This document shows, piece after piece, positions 43,560 to 52,302 of a DNA stretch of 64,000 nt. Both the position numbers and the translations under genes were made by a program. This DNA is from Sporosarcina sp. FSL W8-0480 (GTDB lineage Bacteria; Bacillota; Bacilli; Bacillales_A; Planococcaceae): positions 2,983,501-3,047,500 of the forward strand of contig NZ_CP150166.1 in the NCBI RefSeq assembly GCF_037963765.1. Direction: 5' to 3'. Position 1 is the first letter of the stretch, and the number at the start of each line of letters is the position of its first letter. The notes beneath the pieces were generated by a model that saw only the letters and a list, made by a program, of their open reading frames with translations, was not told where the DNA came from and did no database searches.

Positions 43560-45884
43560 ATGGGAATGGGTAGGAATGGATGGAGAAAGCTGTTGATCAT
43601 TTGTGCGATTGCATTGTTAGCCGGCACCGGTTATCTTTCGGCAGTTGCTGGTAAAGCAAGCGCTGCACAGACGATCCTTGTTGAAGAGAATTTTGATCAG
43701 CTTGAAGGGGAATTACCGAATGGATGGAGTGTCATACAAGGACAAGCATCCGTTGAAGACGGAAAGTTGAAGTTAATCTCACCGTCCTCTGCCTCACCGG
43801 CAAGAGTACTTGTGCCACTTTCCGACAAAAATGGGGATATCGTATTCGAAGCCGATATGACATTCGTTTCGGCAGTCGAGGATACACGCTGGGCATCCAT
43901 GATGTACAGAGTCCAATCATCGAATTATCCTTACTATCAATTCGCGATGCGTAGGGGCACAACTGCACTAAATGGTGCGGAGTTCGCGGAGCGCAATTCA
44001 AAGAACCAATGGGTCGTTCCTGAAGCAACGTTTTTCACGGAAAAGCTTGAGTACAACAAGCCATATCGCATAAAAATCATTGCAAGCGGTAATCGTGTAC
44101 AGCAGTTCATCAATAACAAGCTTGTCATCAACACGGATCAAGCTTCCAATTGGCTCAGCGGGGACATCGGTTTCCAAGCAAACGGTTCTACTGTTTTATT
44201 CGACAATGTAAAGGTCACGACTTTCGAGAATGAATTGCCACCAATTGAAAACGCTGGTGCTTTCCTTCCACAAGAGCCTATGTCGAATATTGTCAATGCA
44301 CCAACACTAATTGGACAAACCCTGCAGGCAGCGGATTCCACGAATACTGCTTCCGTTCTTCTCAAAGTAGAGAAGAATCAAAACGGCGAACTGACGACGA
44401 ATAATATGTCGCTTGAACAAGCACTTGCTATGGTCCAAAACAGACATATTCCGATCTTACAAATTGAACAAGAAGGTATTGAGGACGCAATTATCAATGC
44501 ACTGAATGCTACAACAACTACTGACGTGCATATCGTTTCGTCGAAGCCGCAAATTGTGAAAGAAATTACTGACCTGATGCCAACAGCACGCGGCGGAATC
44601 ATCTATATAAAGAACTCTTTCAATAAACATGACCTGAATGAGCTCATTCAGACTGTCCATAAAAGCAATGCGAAAGTCGCGTTGATTCCTGAAAAGGTTT
44701 TGGACACGGAAAAGGTTCATTACTTGCATACAAGAATGGTCGCGGTTTGGGGAATTGGGGCTCAAAATGAAAAAGGTGCTCATGCATTAATTCATACAGG
44801 TGTTGACGGAATCATCACCAACAACCCTGCTGCGTCGATTGAAGCACTTGGTAAATATCCTGAAAACACGATCGTTCAACGACCAATCGTCGCCGCCCAC
44901 CGAGGAGTTCCATCGCTCGCTCCTGAAAACACGATGGCAGGATATCGACTGGCGTATGACTTGGGAGCGGATCTGATTGAAACGGATGTACAATTAACGA
45001 AAGACGGTCACCTCATAATCATGCATGATTTGACAGTTAACCGCACTACCAACGGGACTGGCGCAGTAAAGGATCTTACATTGGAAGAAATCCGCCAATT
45101 GGATGCGGGCATCAAGTTCAGTGAAGAATTTGCGGGAGAAAAGGTTCCGACATTCAAAGAATTCCTTGCCGAATTCAAGAAGAAGGACATCATCCTTCTT
45201 GTCGAATTAAAGGGAGCAGGCTTCGAAGCTGAAGTGATCAAGCAAATCGAGGAATTGGGAATGGTCGACCAAGTCATCATTCAAAACTTCGACTTAGGAA
45301 GCATGGTTGATTCGTTTAAATTAAAACCTGAAATTCCTGTCGGCTACTTGTACTCGGCAGCTGTACCAGCAACGACAAGTGCCAAAATTAAAAACGCCCA
45401 AAAGATGATGGATTACGGAACATCCAACAGGGTCACTCTGAATGCAAGCTACGGAAGCACGTACGAAGAATTCATCACATACATGCGTCAACGCGGCATG
45501 CTCACAATGCACTGGACATTCCGTGCAGAAGAACCTTTCCGCGACAAACTTGCTGAAGGACTAATCGGACCAATCACCGACTACACACAGTGGCTGACCG
45601 ACGCACCAATCAAGCTTGAAACACCGATTAAGAAGATCAACCTAAAAGTCGGAAAAACATCGACTGTTAACGCAAAAGCCTTCGTCAATTTCCGTACAGC
45701 CAAAAAGGAGAATATTGCTTCTGAGTTGTTTGTTGTTGGGGATAATGGCGTGGTAAGAATTGAAGGCAACACAATCGAAGCAGTTTCCAGCGGGACTGCG
45801 CAGGTATTTGTGAAACATACATTCACGATGTTAGGTAAGGAATGGAATGTTGTTGGAGAACCGATTGAAGTGAATGTGAATTGA
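43560..45884 (+). CDS. Exported multidomain glycerophosphodiester phosphodiesterase
   Basis: 774 residues. Signal peptide or anchor (LIICAIALLAGTGYLSAVAG), then a concanavalin-like jelly-roll (about 38-225, EENFDQLEGELPNGW to VLFDNVKV). A first GDPD-like barrel (about 245-440) lacks the HRG motif and looks catalytically dead. A complete GDPD domain (about 443-690) carries VAAHRGVPSLAPENT (His447), LIETDVQL and IIMHDLTVNR. A Big-2-like Ig domain ends the protein. It would release glycerol-3-phosphate from glycerophosphodiesters or teichoic acid outside the cell. AAAGGAGGAG precedes the ATG. Its location opposite the importer, HAD and glp genes suggests one pathway. Confidence 0.92.
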   Translation: MGMGRNGWRKLLIICAIALLAGTGYLSAVAGKASAAQTILVEENFDQLEGELPNGWSVIQGQASVEDGKLKLISPSSASPARVLVPLSDKNGDIVFEADMTFVSAVEDTRWASMMYRVQSSNYPYYQFAMRRGTTALNGAEFAERNSKNQWVVPEATFFTEKLEYNKPYRIKIIASGNRVQQFINNKLVINTDQASNWLSGDIGFQANGSTVLFDNVKVTTFENELPPIENAGAFLPQEPMSNIVNAPTLIGQTLQAADSTNTASVLLKVEKNQNGELTTNNMSLEQALAMVQNRHIPILQIEQEGIEDAIINALNATTTTDVHIVSSKPQIVKEITDLMPTARGGIIYIKNSFNKHDLNELIQTVHKSNAKVALIPEKVLDTEKVHYLHTRMVAVWGIGAQNEKGAHALIHTGVDGIITNNPAASIEALGKYPENTIVQRPIVAAHRGVPSLAPENTMAGYRLAYDLGADLIETDVQLTKDGHLIIMHDLTVNRTTNGTGAVKDLTLEEIRQLDAGIKFSEEFAGEKVPTFKEFLAEFKKKDIILLVELKGAGFEAEVIKQIEELGMVDQVIIQNFDLGSMVDSFKLKPEIPVGYLYSAAVPATTSAKIKNAQKMMDYGTSNRVTLNASYGSTYEEFITYMRQRGMLTMHWTFRAEEPFRDKLAEGLIGPITDYTQWLTDAPIKLETPIKKINLKVGKTSTVNAKAFVNFRTAKKENIASELFVVGDNGVVRIEGNTIEAVSSGTAQVFVKHTFTMLGKEWNVVGEPIEVNVN

Positions 45885-45890
45885 CATGAA

Positions 45891-45924
45891 ACAGGAAGCC
45901 ATGTTGGTGGCTTCCTGTTTTTTC
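45891..45924 (+). terminator. Terminator of the GDPD gene
   Basis: ACAGGAAGCCA (45891-45901) pairs with TGGCTTCCTGT (45908-45918), then TTTTTT. Confidence 0.93.
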
Positions 45925-45966
45925 AGGTGGCATAATGCGAACGTATTGTAAAGGCAACCGAACATA

Positions 45967-46129
45967 TTGTAAAGGTACCTGTGCGCTACACATTTATGGT
46001 AATTTATCTATGTGTATAATTATACACATCTAAGAAGGATGACACTTGACTCCATTGCATTAACACACAAAATATATGTATATACAGTGAATATTCGCGA
46101 TTGTTCGCTGCACAGGCACCTTAACAATT
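45967..46129 (+). repeat. Dispersed element, copy D
   Basis: Left TTGTAAAGGTACCTGTGC, then CACATTTATGGTAATTTA; right CTGCACAGGCACCTTAACAATT. The interior differs from other copies but the left arm shows plus orientation. A second ATTGTAAAGG lies just before it at 45945-45954. Confidence 0.85.
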
Positions 46130-46311
46130 CTCAAACCCTCAAAATAAATTTTTGACCCCTTTTTCGCGTTGAAAATTCATTTTTACCCCCTTTTTCGCAA
46201 ATTTTCTTGTTTTTTGGGTGTTTTTGGTTGAATTCAGACAGTTGTCAGTCTATTAGGAATACGATAGAGTTGGGGAAAATGAAGGGGTGAAGGGAAATTA
46301 CATCGATTATT

Positions 46312-47823
46312 ATGAGTGTTGGTTTGCAAGGAATGAAAGGTCATCGGGTTGCTGTTGAGGCGAATGTTCGGATGGAAAGGGAGCAGTGTGTGATCATTGG
46401 GTTGCCGGATGCCTCTATTAAAGAGTCAAAAGAACGCCTTCTGAGTTGTTTGCATGCTCTAAACATGGACATTGATATGAAGAAAATCACAATCCATTTA
46501 TCCCCCGCGGACATTCGAAAAAGTGGGACGGGGTTTGATTGCGCAATGCTATTAGCCGTCATGCAAGAGGTTTTGAAGGAGCCGTTACCCATTGATGAAT
46601 CGACTTGCGTGATTGCGACGCTCTCCTTGAACTGTGAACTTATGCCATTCCACGGTATGATTCCAGCCATTCAGCAAGCGATTGCACTTGGTTTCAAGAG
46701 GATTTTGATTCCACCGATCGATGTCTTTTTTTTAAACCGCGTTGGTGATGTGGAAATTGTTCCGTTACGCGATATATACGAGCTTGTGTCCTATTTAAGA
46801 GGGCAGATTTCGCCTGATTTTGATACTTACCCACGTATTCCGATTGCAGACTTCAACACAACCGATATGAATCAAACGACTACAGATTTTTCATCCATTC
46901 GCGGACATAAAGTTGCGAAGCGTGCCTTAGAAATCTCTGCAGCTGGAGGACATCATGTATTGTTAACCGGCCCGCCCGGATGCGGAAAAAGTATGTTGGC
47001 TGATGCATTTCATACGATATTACCGGATTTAACCCACGAAGAGGTCGTCGAATTATATGGCATTTACCATTTAGCGCGTGAAAATCGCGGCTTATCGTTA
47101 CGCCCTCCCTATCGCCACCCCCATCACTCCGCATCCTCAGTCTCATTAATCGGCGGTGGGACATACCCGAAACCCGGCGAAATTTCCCTATCTCATCGGG
47201 GCGTCTTATTCTTGGATGAACTTGGGGAATTTTCAAGAAAGACATTGGACATGCTGCGACAGCCAATGGAAATGGGAGAAGTAACGATCAATCGGGTCAA
47301 GCAATCCGTTACCTACCCATCTAACTTCATACTGATCGCCGCAACTAACCCTTGTCCTTGCGGATATTCCGGATCAAATGAGCGCTACTGCACATGCACA
47401 CCGAGACAGGTGAATGCATATCGGCTGAAGGCTTCCGGACCGCTATTTGACCGGCTCGATTTTATTCTTTCATTACAAAACGTTGGGTTGCAAGAGCAAG
47501 GAAAAGCCGAAACCTCCGCCATTATTCGCGAACGCACAACTCGCGCCAGAGAAATGCAATGGGAAAGATACGGGAATCAATGGTTGAACGGTAATGCCCC
47601 ATTTCAACTATTAGATGAAACTTCGGGGTTAAATGATGAACAGAAAAACCTTGTCCAACGAATATGCTTTGAAAATAAATGGAGCAATCGAACGCAAATC
47701 AAGCTTATCCGAATCGCAAGGACAATCGCGGATTTGGAAGGAGAAAGATTTATTTCTGAAAATGCATTACAAGAAGCGATTAGATGGAAATCAATTGCCC
47801 CACAAGCAATGGAGGTGAATTAA
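46312..47823 (+). CDS. YifB/ComM-family Mg-chelatase-like AAA+ ATPase
   Basis: 503 residues. The N-terminal ChlI-like domain (VIIGLPDASIKESKERL, ITIHLSPADIRKSGTGFDCAMLLAV) is followed by an AAA+ core with Walker A GPPGCGKSM, Walker B VLFLDELGEF and the Cys-rich NPCPCGYSG...YCTCT insert, and a C-terminal chelatase-like helical domain. ComM promotes branch migration during transformation. Homologues usually start five or six residues earlier; the in-frame codons before the ATG read ITSII after a stop, and an ATT at 46297 follows AAGGGGTG by 7 nt, so a rare ATT start is possible. It is followed after 1 nt by the RAYT gene. Confidence 0.92.
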   Translation: MSVGLQGMKGHRVAVEANVRMEREQCVIIGLPDASIKESKERLLSCLHALNMDIDMKKITIHLSPADIRKSGTGFDCAMLLAVMQEVLKEPLPIDESTCVIATLSLNCELMPFHGMIPAIQQAIALGFKRILIPPIDVFFLNRVGDVEIVPLRDIYELVSYLRGQISPDFDTYPRIPIADFNTTDMNQTTTDFSSIRGHKVAKRALEISAAGGHHVLLTGPPGCGKSMLADAFHTILPDLTHEEVVELYGIYHLARENRGLSLRPPYRHPHHSASSVSLIGGGTYPKPGEISLSHRGVLFLDELGEFSRKTLDMLRQPMEMGEVTINRVKQSVTYPSNFILIAATNPCPCGYSGSNERYCTCTPRQVNAYRLKASGPLFDRLDFILSLQNVGLQEQGKAETSAIIRERTTRAREMQWERYGNQWLNGNAPFQLLDETSGLNDEQKNLVQRICFENKWSNRTQIKLIRIARTIADLEGERFISENALQEAIRWKSIAPQAMEVN

Positions 47824-47824
47824 A

Positions 47825-48415
47825 TTGCCAAGACGGAGACGTAACTGGCGCCCCAATGCCTATTACCATGTCGTCATGCGAGGGAATAACCGGCAAAATA
47901 TATTTGAAACCCATGAGGACCAAATGAATCTAATGCGCGCCTTCAATTACACATACTCCAAATACCCGTTCACCCTGTTGGCCTATTGCATCATGACCAA
48001 TCACTATCATTTATTAATCCGCTCCGAGGTGGATTTAAGCAAAGTCATGGCCTACATTAATCGAAGGTATAGCGACTATTACTCCAAGCGGTATCAACAC
48101 GTTGGTCGAATCTATGAAAAAAGATACTACTCCGCACTTGTCGACGGACCTAATGCGATCCTTTCCGTCAGCAACTACATCCATAGAAATCCAATTGAGA
48201 CCAAAATTCCGTTAGTGGAGAATTTGGAGGATTATCCATACAGTTCGTTTCCTTTTTATGCGGATGAAAAGAAAACCCCTCCTCGTTTTTTAGATACTGG
48301 ATTTGTAGCTGCTTATTTACCGAAGGAATACGAAAAATCGAATCAGGCGTATTGTCATTATTGTAAGGTTTATAGGCATGATATTGAGGAGGATAGAAGA
48401 ATAGTTTCGAAGTAG
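47825..48415 (+). CDS. REP-associated tyrosine transposase (RAYT, Y1_Tnp family)
   Basis: 196 residues, TTG start with GGAGGTGA about 8 nt upstream inside the ComM-like gene end. The HUH motif is His60-Tyr-His62 in MTNHYHLLIR; the catalytic tyrosine is probably Tyr118 in NYIHRNP. It begins PRRRRNWRPNAYYHVVMRGNN as single-domain RAYTs do. These enzymes nick single-stranded DNA at REP hairpins and are thought to spread REP/REPIN sequences. The co-transcription with the ComM-like ATPase and a partial dispersed element 106 nt after its stop make the nearby element family a candidate substrate, by inference. Confidence 0.92.
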   Translation: MPRRRRNWRPNAYYHVVMRGNNRQNIFETHEDQMNLMRAFNYTYSKYPFTLLAYCIMTNHYHLLIRSEVDLSKVMAYINRRYSDYYSKRYQHVGRIYEKRYYSALVDGPNAILSVSNYIHRNPIETKIPLVENLEDYPYSSFPFYADEKKTPPRFLDTGFVAAYLPKEYEKSNQAYCHYCKVYRHDIEEDRRIVSK

Positions 48416-48418
48416 GAA

Positions 48419-48462
48419 AAAAGCCAACGACTCCCCCCCAAGTCATTGGCTTACCACTTTTT
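48419..48462 (+). terminator. Terminator after the RAYT gene
   Basis: AAGCCAACGACT and AGTCATTGGCTT form the stem around a C-rich loop, followed by ACCACTTTTTA. Confidence 0.75.
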
Positions 48463-48520
48463 ATTTTTAATTCACTTCAACAAAAACTTCCCAAACCCAT
48501 CCGCTCCATCAGCGATAAAA

Positions 48521-48555
48521 TTGTAAAGGTGCCTGTGCAAGACACACTAACAATT
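48521..48555 (+). repeat. Dispersed element, copy E (left end only)
   Basis: TTGTAAAGGTGCCTGTGCAA then GACACAC, directly followed by TAACAATT as in the right flank of copies C and D. It looks like an internally deleted element, 106 nt from the RAYT stop. Confidence 0.8.
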
Positions 48556-48723
48556 ACCATCTAAAGATACTTAAACAAATTAAGTATATCTATTCACATA
48601 GTTGTGTAAAATAAAGTAAGATAGATAGATATAAAGTTCTCGTTTGAAATCTATGGCAAACAAAGGGATACTAAACTTAAGGAATTTAATAGAAATTTGC
48701 TTATGAGGGGTTTTGGGTTAAAA

Positions 48724-49752
48724 ATGGATACGATTATTCGGCTATTACAAAGAAAAGAAGTGAAACGGGTCATTATTTTTGCATTAATGATCGTTGTGTT
48801 ATTCAGCGTGAAAAGTATGATGAATTTAATCTTACTTACCTTTATATTTTCATTCTTAATGAATCGACTCGTTGAATTTACGGCAAAGCGCGTCCGTATG
48901 AATCATAAACTGATTGTTATCATGCTGTATACATTGATTGTCGGCATTTTGACGGTAGCTCTTACGAAATACTTACCGCTCATCTCCTACGAAATAACTC
49001 AGCTCGTCAGGCAAATAACAAATTTCTTCACCCACCCGCAAGAAAATCCGCTTTTAGGCGTTATTGAATCATTTATTTCCGGTGAACAGATTAAGGCCTA
49101 CATCGATAATGGCGTGTCGTTCCTACTAAAATCATTTTCAGATATTAGTAAAGTGAGTATACATGTACTGCTTGCGTTGATTTTAAGCTTATTTTTCCTT
49201 ATTGAAAAACCACGACTTGTCGAGTTTACGAATAAATTTAAAAACAGCAAGATTGCTCCCTTCTATCATGAAATTGAGTTTTTTGGAAAGAAATTTTCAC
49301 GTACATTTGGTAAAGTAATCGAAGCGCAATTTATCATTGCACTTGTTAATACGTTTTTGTCTATCATCATTTTAATGATTTTAGGATATCCTCAGATTGT
49401 CGGATTGGGCATTATGATCTTCTTCCTTGGGCTAATCCCGGTCGCAGGAGTCGTCATATCACTTATTCCACTTACGATTATCGGCTTTACAATCGGTGGA
49501 TACATGACGGTCATCTACTTGTTAATCGCTATTATGATTATCCATGCGATTGAAGCATACATTTTAAATCCGAAACTGATGTCTTCAAAAACGGATCTGC
49601 CAATCTTCTACACATTCGTCGTACTCATTTTTTCGCAAAACTTTTTCGGCGTATGGGGCCTGATCATTGGGATTCCGATTTTCATATTCCTGCTCGACAT
49701 ATTGGATGTGACCGATAAAGAGCCGGTTCCAACTACAAAAGACGACATTTAA
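48724..49752 (+). CDS. AI-2E family transporter
   Basis: 342 residues with about eight membrane helices, the normal layout of the AI-2E (YdbI/PerM/TqsA) family: three N-terminal helices, an extracellular helical domain (about 70-145), and a C-terminal bundle with GLIPVAGVVISLIPL and PIFYTFVVLIFSQNFFGVWGLIIGIPIFIFLLDI. Family members have been linked to autoinducer-2 export, sodium or lithium:proton antiport and other roles, so no substrate is given. The ATG at 48724 (MDTIIRLL) is chosen over 48697 by similarity; GAGGGG is 12 nt upstream. It is monocistronic. Confidence 0.9.
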   Translation: MDTIIRLLQRKEVKRVIIFALMIVVLFSVKSMMNLILLTFIFSFLMNRLVEFTAKRVRMNHKLIVIMLYTLIVGILTVALTKYLPLISYEITQLVRQITNFFTHPQENPLLGVIESFISGEQIKAYIDNGVSFLLKSFSDISKVSIHVLLALILSLFFLIEKPRLVEFTNKFKNSKIAPFYHEIEFFGKKFSRTFGKVIEAQFIIALVNTFLSIIILMILGYPQIVGLGIMIFFLGLIPVAGVVISLIPLTIIGFTIGGYMTVIYLLIAIMIIHAIEAYILNPKLMSSKTDLPIFYTFVVLIFSQNFFGVWGLIIGIPIFIFLLDILDVTDKEPVPTTKDDI

Positions 49753-49764
49753 CGATAATGAATA

Positions 49765-49793
49765 AACACCAGCCGCGCGTGGCTGGTGTTTTA
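49765..49793. terminator. Bidirectional terminator
   Basis: AACACCAGCC (49765-49774) and GGCTGGTGTT (49781-49790), T-rich on both sides, between convergent AI-2E and EamA genes. Confidence 0.88.
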
Positions 49794-50687
49794 TATTTGC
49801 CTTTTTATCCGAAAAAGATTTGATCCAAGTTCATTCAAAATGATTGCGAGTAGAATGATTGCAGTCCCCACCCATTGCAGCGGTGTCACCAATTCCGACA
49901 AGATGACGCTCGCTAAAAGGATAGTAATCGGCAATTCAATGGACGTTAATATATTCGCGATTCCTCCTGAAATTAAGGGTGCTCCTACTGCGTAAAACAG
50001 TGGTGGAAGGACAGCACCGAATAATGAAACCCCGATACCCACTGTTACCAAGTTTCCTTCGAGTGGAAATACAGTCGGTATATCACGCATGAACAGGATA
50101 AAAACCATTGCGGATGACCCTGTCACCATCACCGAACTCCGCGTCAACGCATCCACATTAACCGCCACTTTTCCACTAAAGAATATGAATCCTGCATATG
50201 TAAATGCGGATAGGATGCCAAATACAAACCCTTTAATCGGGAGCCCTTGAATATCCCCGTTAATGATGTTCGAAGCGAAAAAGACCCCTATGAGAATTAA
50301 AAGTATAGATAGGATCGTCATTGGTGCAGGTGTTACTTTGCTGAAGATCCATTCCAAAATGATGCCAATCCATATAAATTGAAACATTAAAATGATCGCC
50401 AACGAGGCCGGTAAGTATTGCATCGATGCGTAATAAAAAACGGTCGTCAATCCGATAAAGCAACCCGTCATCATGATTTGCAAAATATTCTTCTTCGTCA
50501 GGCCCTTGAAGCTCGACCGTCTAATTAAGGTAATAGACCATATTAATATAAAGGAAATTAACATTTGTGCAATTGTAATTTGGCCAAGTGAATACCCATA
50601 GCTAAACCCAAGCTTTGCAAATATTGGCGTAAACCCAAAACACGCTGCGCCCAATAAAACAAACACAATCCCTTTATTGAATTTCAT
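49791..50687 (-). CDS. EamA/DMT-family permease
   Basis: 298 residues with ten membrane helices in two EamA repeats (FNKGIVFVLLGAACFGFTPIFAK and GFVFGILSAFTYAGFIFFSGK). Drug/metabolite transporters export amino acids, nucleotides or drugs; the substrate is not readable. The ATG at 50687 follows AAGGAGG; an earlier start would encode the dispersed element and is rejected. It stops inside the shared terminator stem and is monocistronic. Confidence 0.9.
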   Translation of the reverse strand: MKFNKGIVFVLLGAACFGFTPIFAKLGFSYGYSLGQITIAQMLISFILIWSITLIRRSSFKGLTKKNILQIMMTGCFIGLTTVFYYASMQYLPASLAIILMFQFIWIGIILEWIFSKVTPAPMTILSILLILIGVFFASNIINGDIQGLPIKGFVFGILSAFTYAGFIFFSGKVAVNVDALTRSSVMVTGSSAMVFILFMRDIPTVFPLEGNLVTVGIGVSLFGAVLPPLFYAVGAPLISGGIANILTSIELPITILLASVILSELVTPLQWVGTAIILLAIILNELGSNLFRIKRQI

Positions 50688-50780
50688 TATGAAAATACCT
50701 CCTTGCTGCAGAAAACTAACTGTACTATTATACCATGAATGATGGAAAGCCTGAAGATAGGCTGTTTTTCGCGATTTCAT

Positions 50781-50931
50781 TTGTAAAGGTACCTGTGCAC
50801 GACACATTTATGACAATTCATATAGTTGTATATAAATACATAAAAACTCAGTATAACAGGATTTTAATAGACTTTCACTGCATAAACGGTGAATATTCTC
50901 TATTGTGTGTTACACAGGTACCTTTACAATT
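50781..50931 (+). repeat. Dispersed element, copy F
   Basis: Perfect 17-bp terminal inverted repeats: TTGTAAAGGTACCTGTG at 50781-50797 and CACAGGTACCTTTACAA at 50913-50929. The interior left ACACATTTATGACAATTCA shows plus orientation. Confidence 0.93.
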
Positions 50932-51033
50932 CCTTTACAATCATCGACACCTTCGCAATCCAATTATGATATAATAATTTAGTTGTCCGGCAGCTTAGGA
51001 AGTTGTTTCTAAATGAAGGAGGAACAACACGTC

Positions 51034-51438
51034 ATGAGGATTCTCATTATTATTTTACAGATTTGTATTCTATATATTTTTTCATATATCGGAACGGTTA
51101 TTCAGAACTTTTTCGACCTGATTATACCAGGAAGCATCATTGGGCTTCTGTTACTTTTCACTTGTCTTTGCTTTAAAATAATTCCTGTGAAATGGATTGA
51201 AAATGGCGCAGGGTTTGTACTCAGTATATTGATGCTGTTTTTCATTCCAGCATCAGTCGGTATTATGAATTATGCATCCTTACTTTCTTTACATGGTGCA
51301 TTATTCATCCTTGCCGTCATCATAAGTACAGTCATTTCCATTGCAATTACAGGGACAGCTGGACAGTTTTTCGGAAAAAAGGCTATTAAAAGAGAGGATG
51401 ATAAAGAATGCAGCAAGCAACACTCGCATTCTTCATGA
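51034..51438 (+). CDS. CidA/LrgA-family holin-like protein
   Basis: 134 residues, four membrane helices, with IGTVIQNFFDLIIPGSIIGLLLLF, the conserved LrgA/CidA core. The protein is thought to act in export of small metabolites or control of murein hydrolases with its LrgB partner. The ATG at 51034 has AAGGAGG 11 nt upstream; the ATG at 51013 lacks a site. It overlaps the LrgB-type gene by 31 nt. No LytSR is nearby, so LrgA against CidA cannot be decided. Confidence 0.9.
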   Translation: MRILIIILQICILYIFSYIGTVIQNFFDLIIPGSIIGLLLLFTCLCFKIIPVKWIENGAGFVLSILMLFFIPASVGIMNYASLLSLHGALFILAVIISTVISIAITGTAGQFFGKKAIKREDDKECSKQHSHSS

Positions 51439-52100
51439 TTTTATTAACCGTCGTTGCCTATTTAGCCGCAGTGAAACTATATAAACGGTATTCATTCTCC
51501 TTTTTAATACCTGTTCTAACTGCGACCACGATGATTATTATCGTGCTCTCTTTATTCCAAATTCCATACGACAAGTATATGGTTGGGGGACAATGGATCA
51601 GCTCCCTTTTAGGGCCTTCCGTCGTCGCACTTGCCTACCCTTTGTATAGGCAACGCCATTTTTTACGAGATCACTTACTTCCTATCTTGGGAGGGGTGTT
51701 GGTTGGCGCCAGTTCCGGAATGGTCAGCGTTGCACTCATCGCTAAACTATTCAGGCTCAATCAAAACTTAACCCTTTTCCTTATCCCAAAATCCCTTACT
51801 ACCCCCGTAGCCATTGAAGTGGCGAAAGGGCTGGACGGAAATGCATCTCTAACGGTTGTCGGTGTTATGATCGCTGGAATTTTCGGTGCAATCATCGCCC
51901 CGACTATATTTAAGCTATTGCGCATCCATAGCCCCCTTGGCAGAGGCATCGCACTTGGTGGCGCATCACATGCTATCGGGACTTCAAAAGCTGCTGAATA
52001 CGGCGAACTCGCCTTTTCGATGAGCTCTGTCACTATGGCATTATGCGCAGTCATCGGCTCAGTTTTAGGACCGATTGTTGTGTGGATATTCCATATATGA
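51408..52100 (+). CDS. CidB/LrgB-family membrane protein
   Basis: 230 residues, about seven membrane helices. The family motifs LLGPSVVALAYPLY, LIPKSLTTPVAIEV and GIALGGASHAIGTSKA are intact. It pairs with the overlapping CidA/LrgA gene. A GC-rich terminator follows directly. Confidence 0.93.
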   Translation: MQQATLAFFMILLTVVAYLAAVKLYKRYSFSFLIPVLTATTMIIIVLSLFQIPYDKYMVGGQWISSLLGPSVVALAYPLYRQRHFLRDHLLPILGGVLVGASSGMVSVALIAKLFRLNQNLTLFLIPKSLTTPVAIEVAKGLDGNASLTVVGVMIAGIFGAIIAPTIFKLLRIHSPLGRGIALGGASHAIGTSKAAEYGELAFSMSSVTMALCAVIGSVLGPIVVWIFHI

Positions 52101-52101
52101 A

Positions 52102-52129
52102 AAAGCACCGCATCTGCGGTGTTTTTTTT
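52102..52129 (+). terminator. Terminator of the lrgAB-type operon
   Basis: CACCGCA (52106-52112) pairs with TGCGGTG (52115-52121), then eight T. Confidence 0.93.
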
Positions 52130-52139
52130 CGTGGAATTG

Positions 52140-52298
52140 TTGTAAAGGTACCTGTGTAAGAAACATTCATATTTATTCAATCAATTTGTATAAATATACA
52201 TACTACAAAAACAAACAACTTATAACTAACATCACAGTTTCATATATATACAATTGTAGTGTATTAACTGAATAGTTCGCTGCACAGGTACCTTAATA
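52140..52298 (+). repeat. Dispersed element, copy G
   Basis: Left TTGTAAAGGTACCTGTGTAAG, AACATTCATATTTATTCA; right CAATTGTAGTGTATTAACTG and CTGCACAGGTACCTTAATA. It ends 5 nt before the DedA stop codon. Confidence 0.92.
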
Positions 52299-52302
52299 AT
52301 AT

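Noticed and set aside
43697-45826. Several minus-strand frames opposite the GDPD gene
   Set aside because: Antisense shadows without start signals; the plus strand encodes a complete recognisable protein.
50688-50807. N-terminal extension of the EamA transporter
   Set aside because: It would translate the end of dispersed element F; the ATG at 50687 has AAGGAGG.
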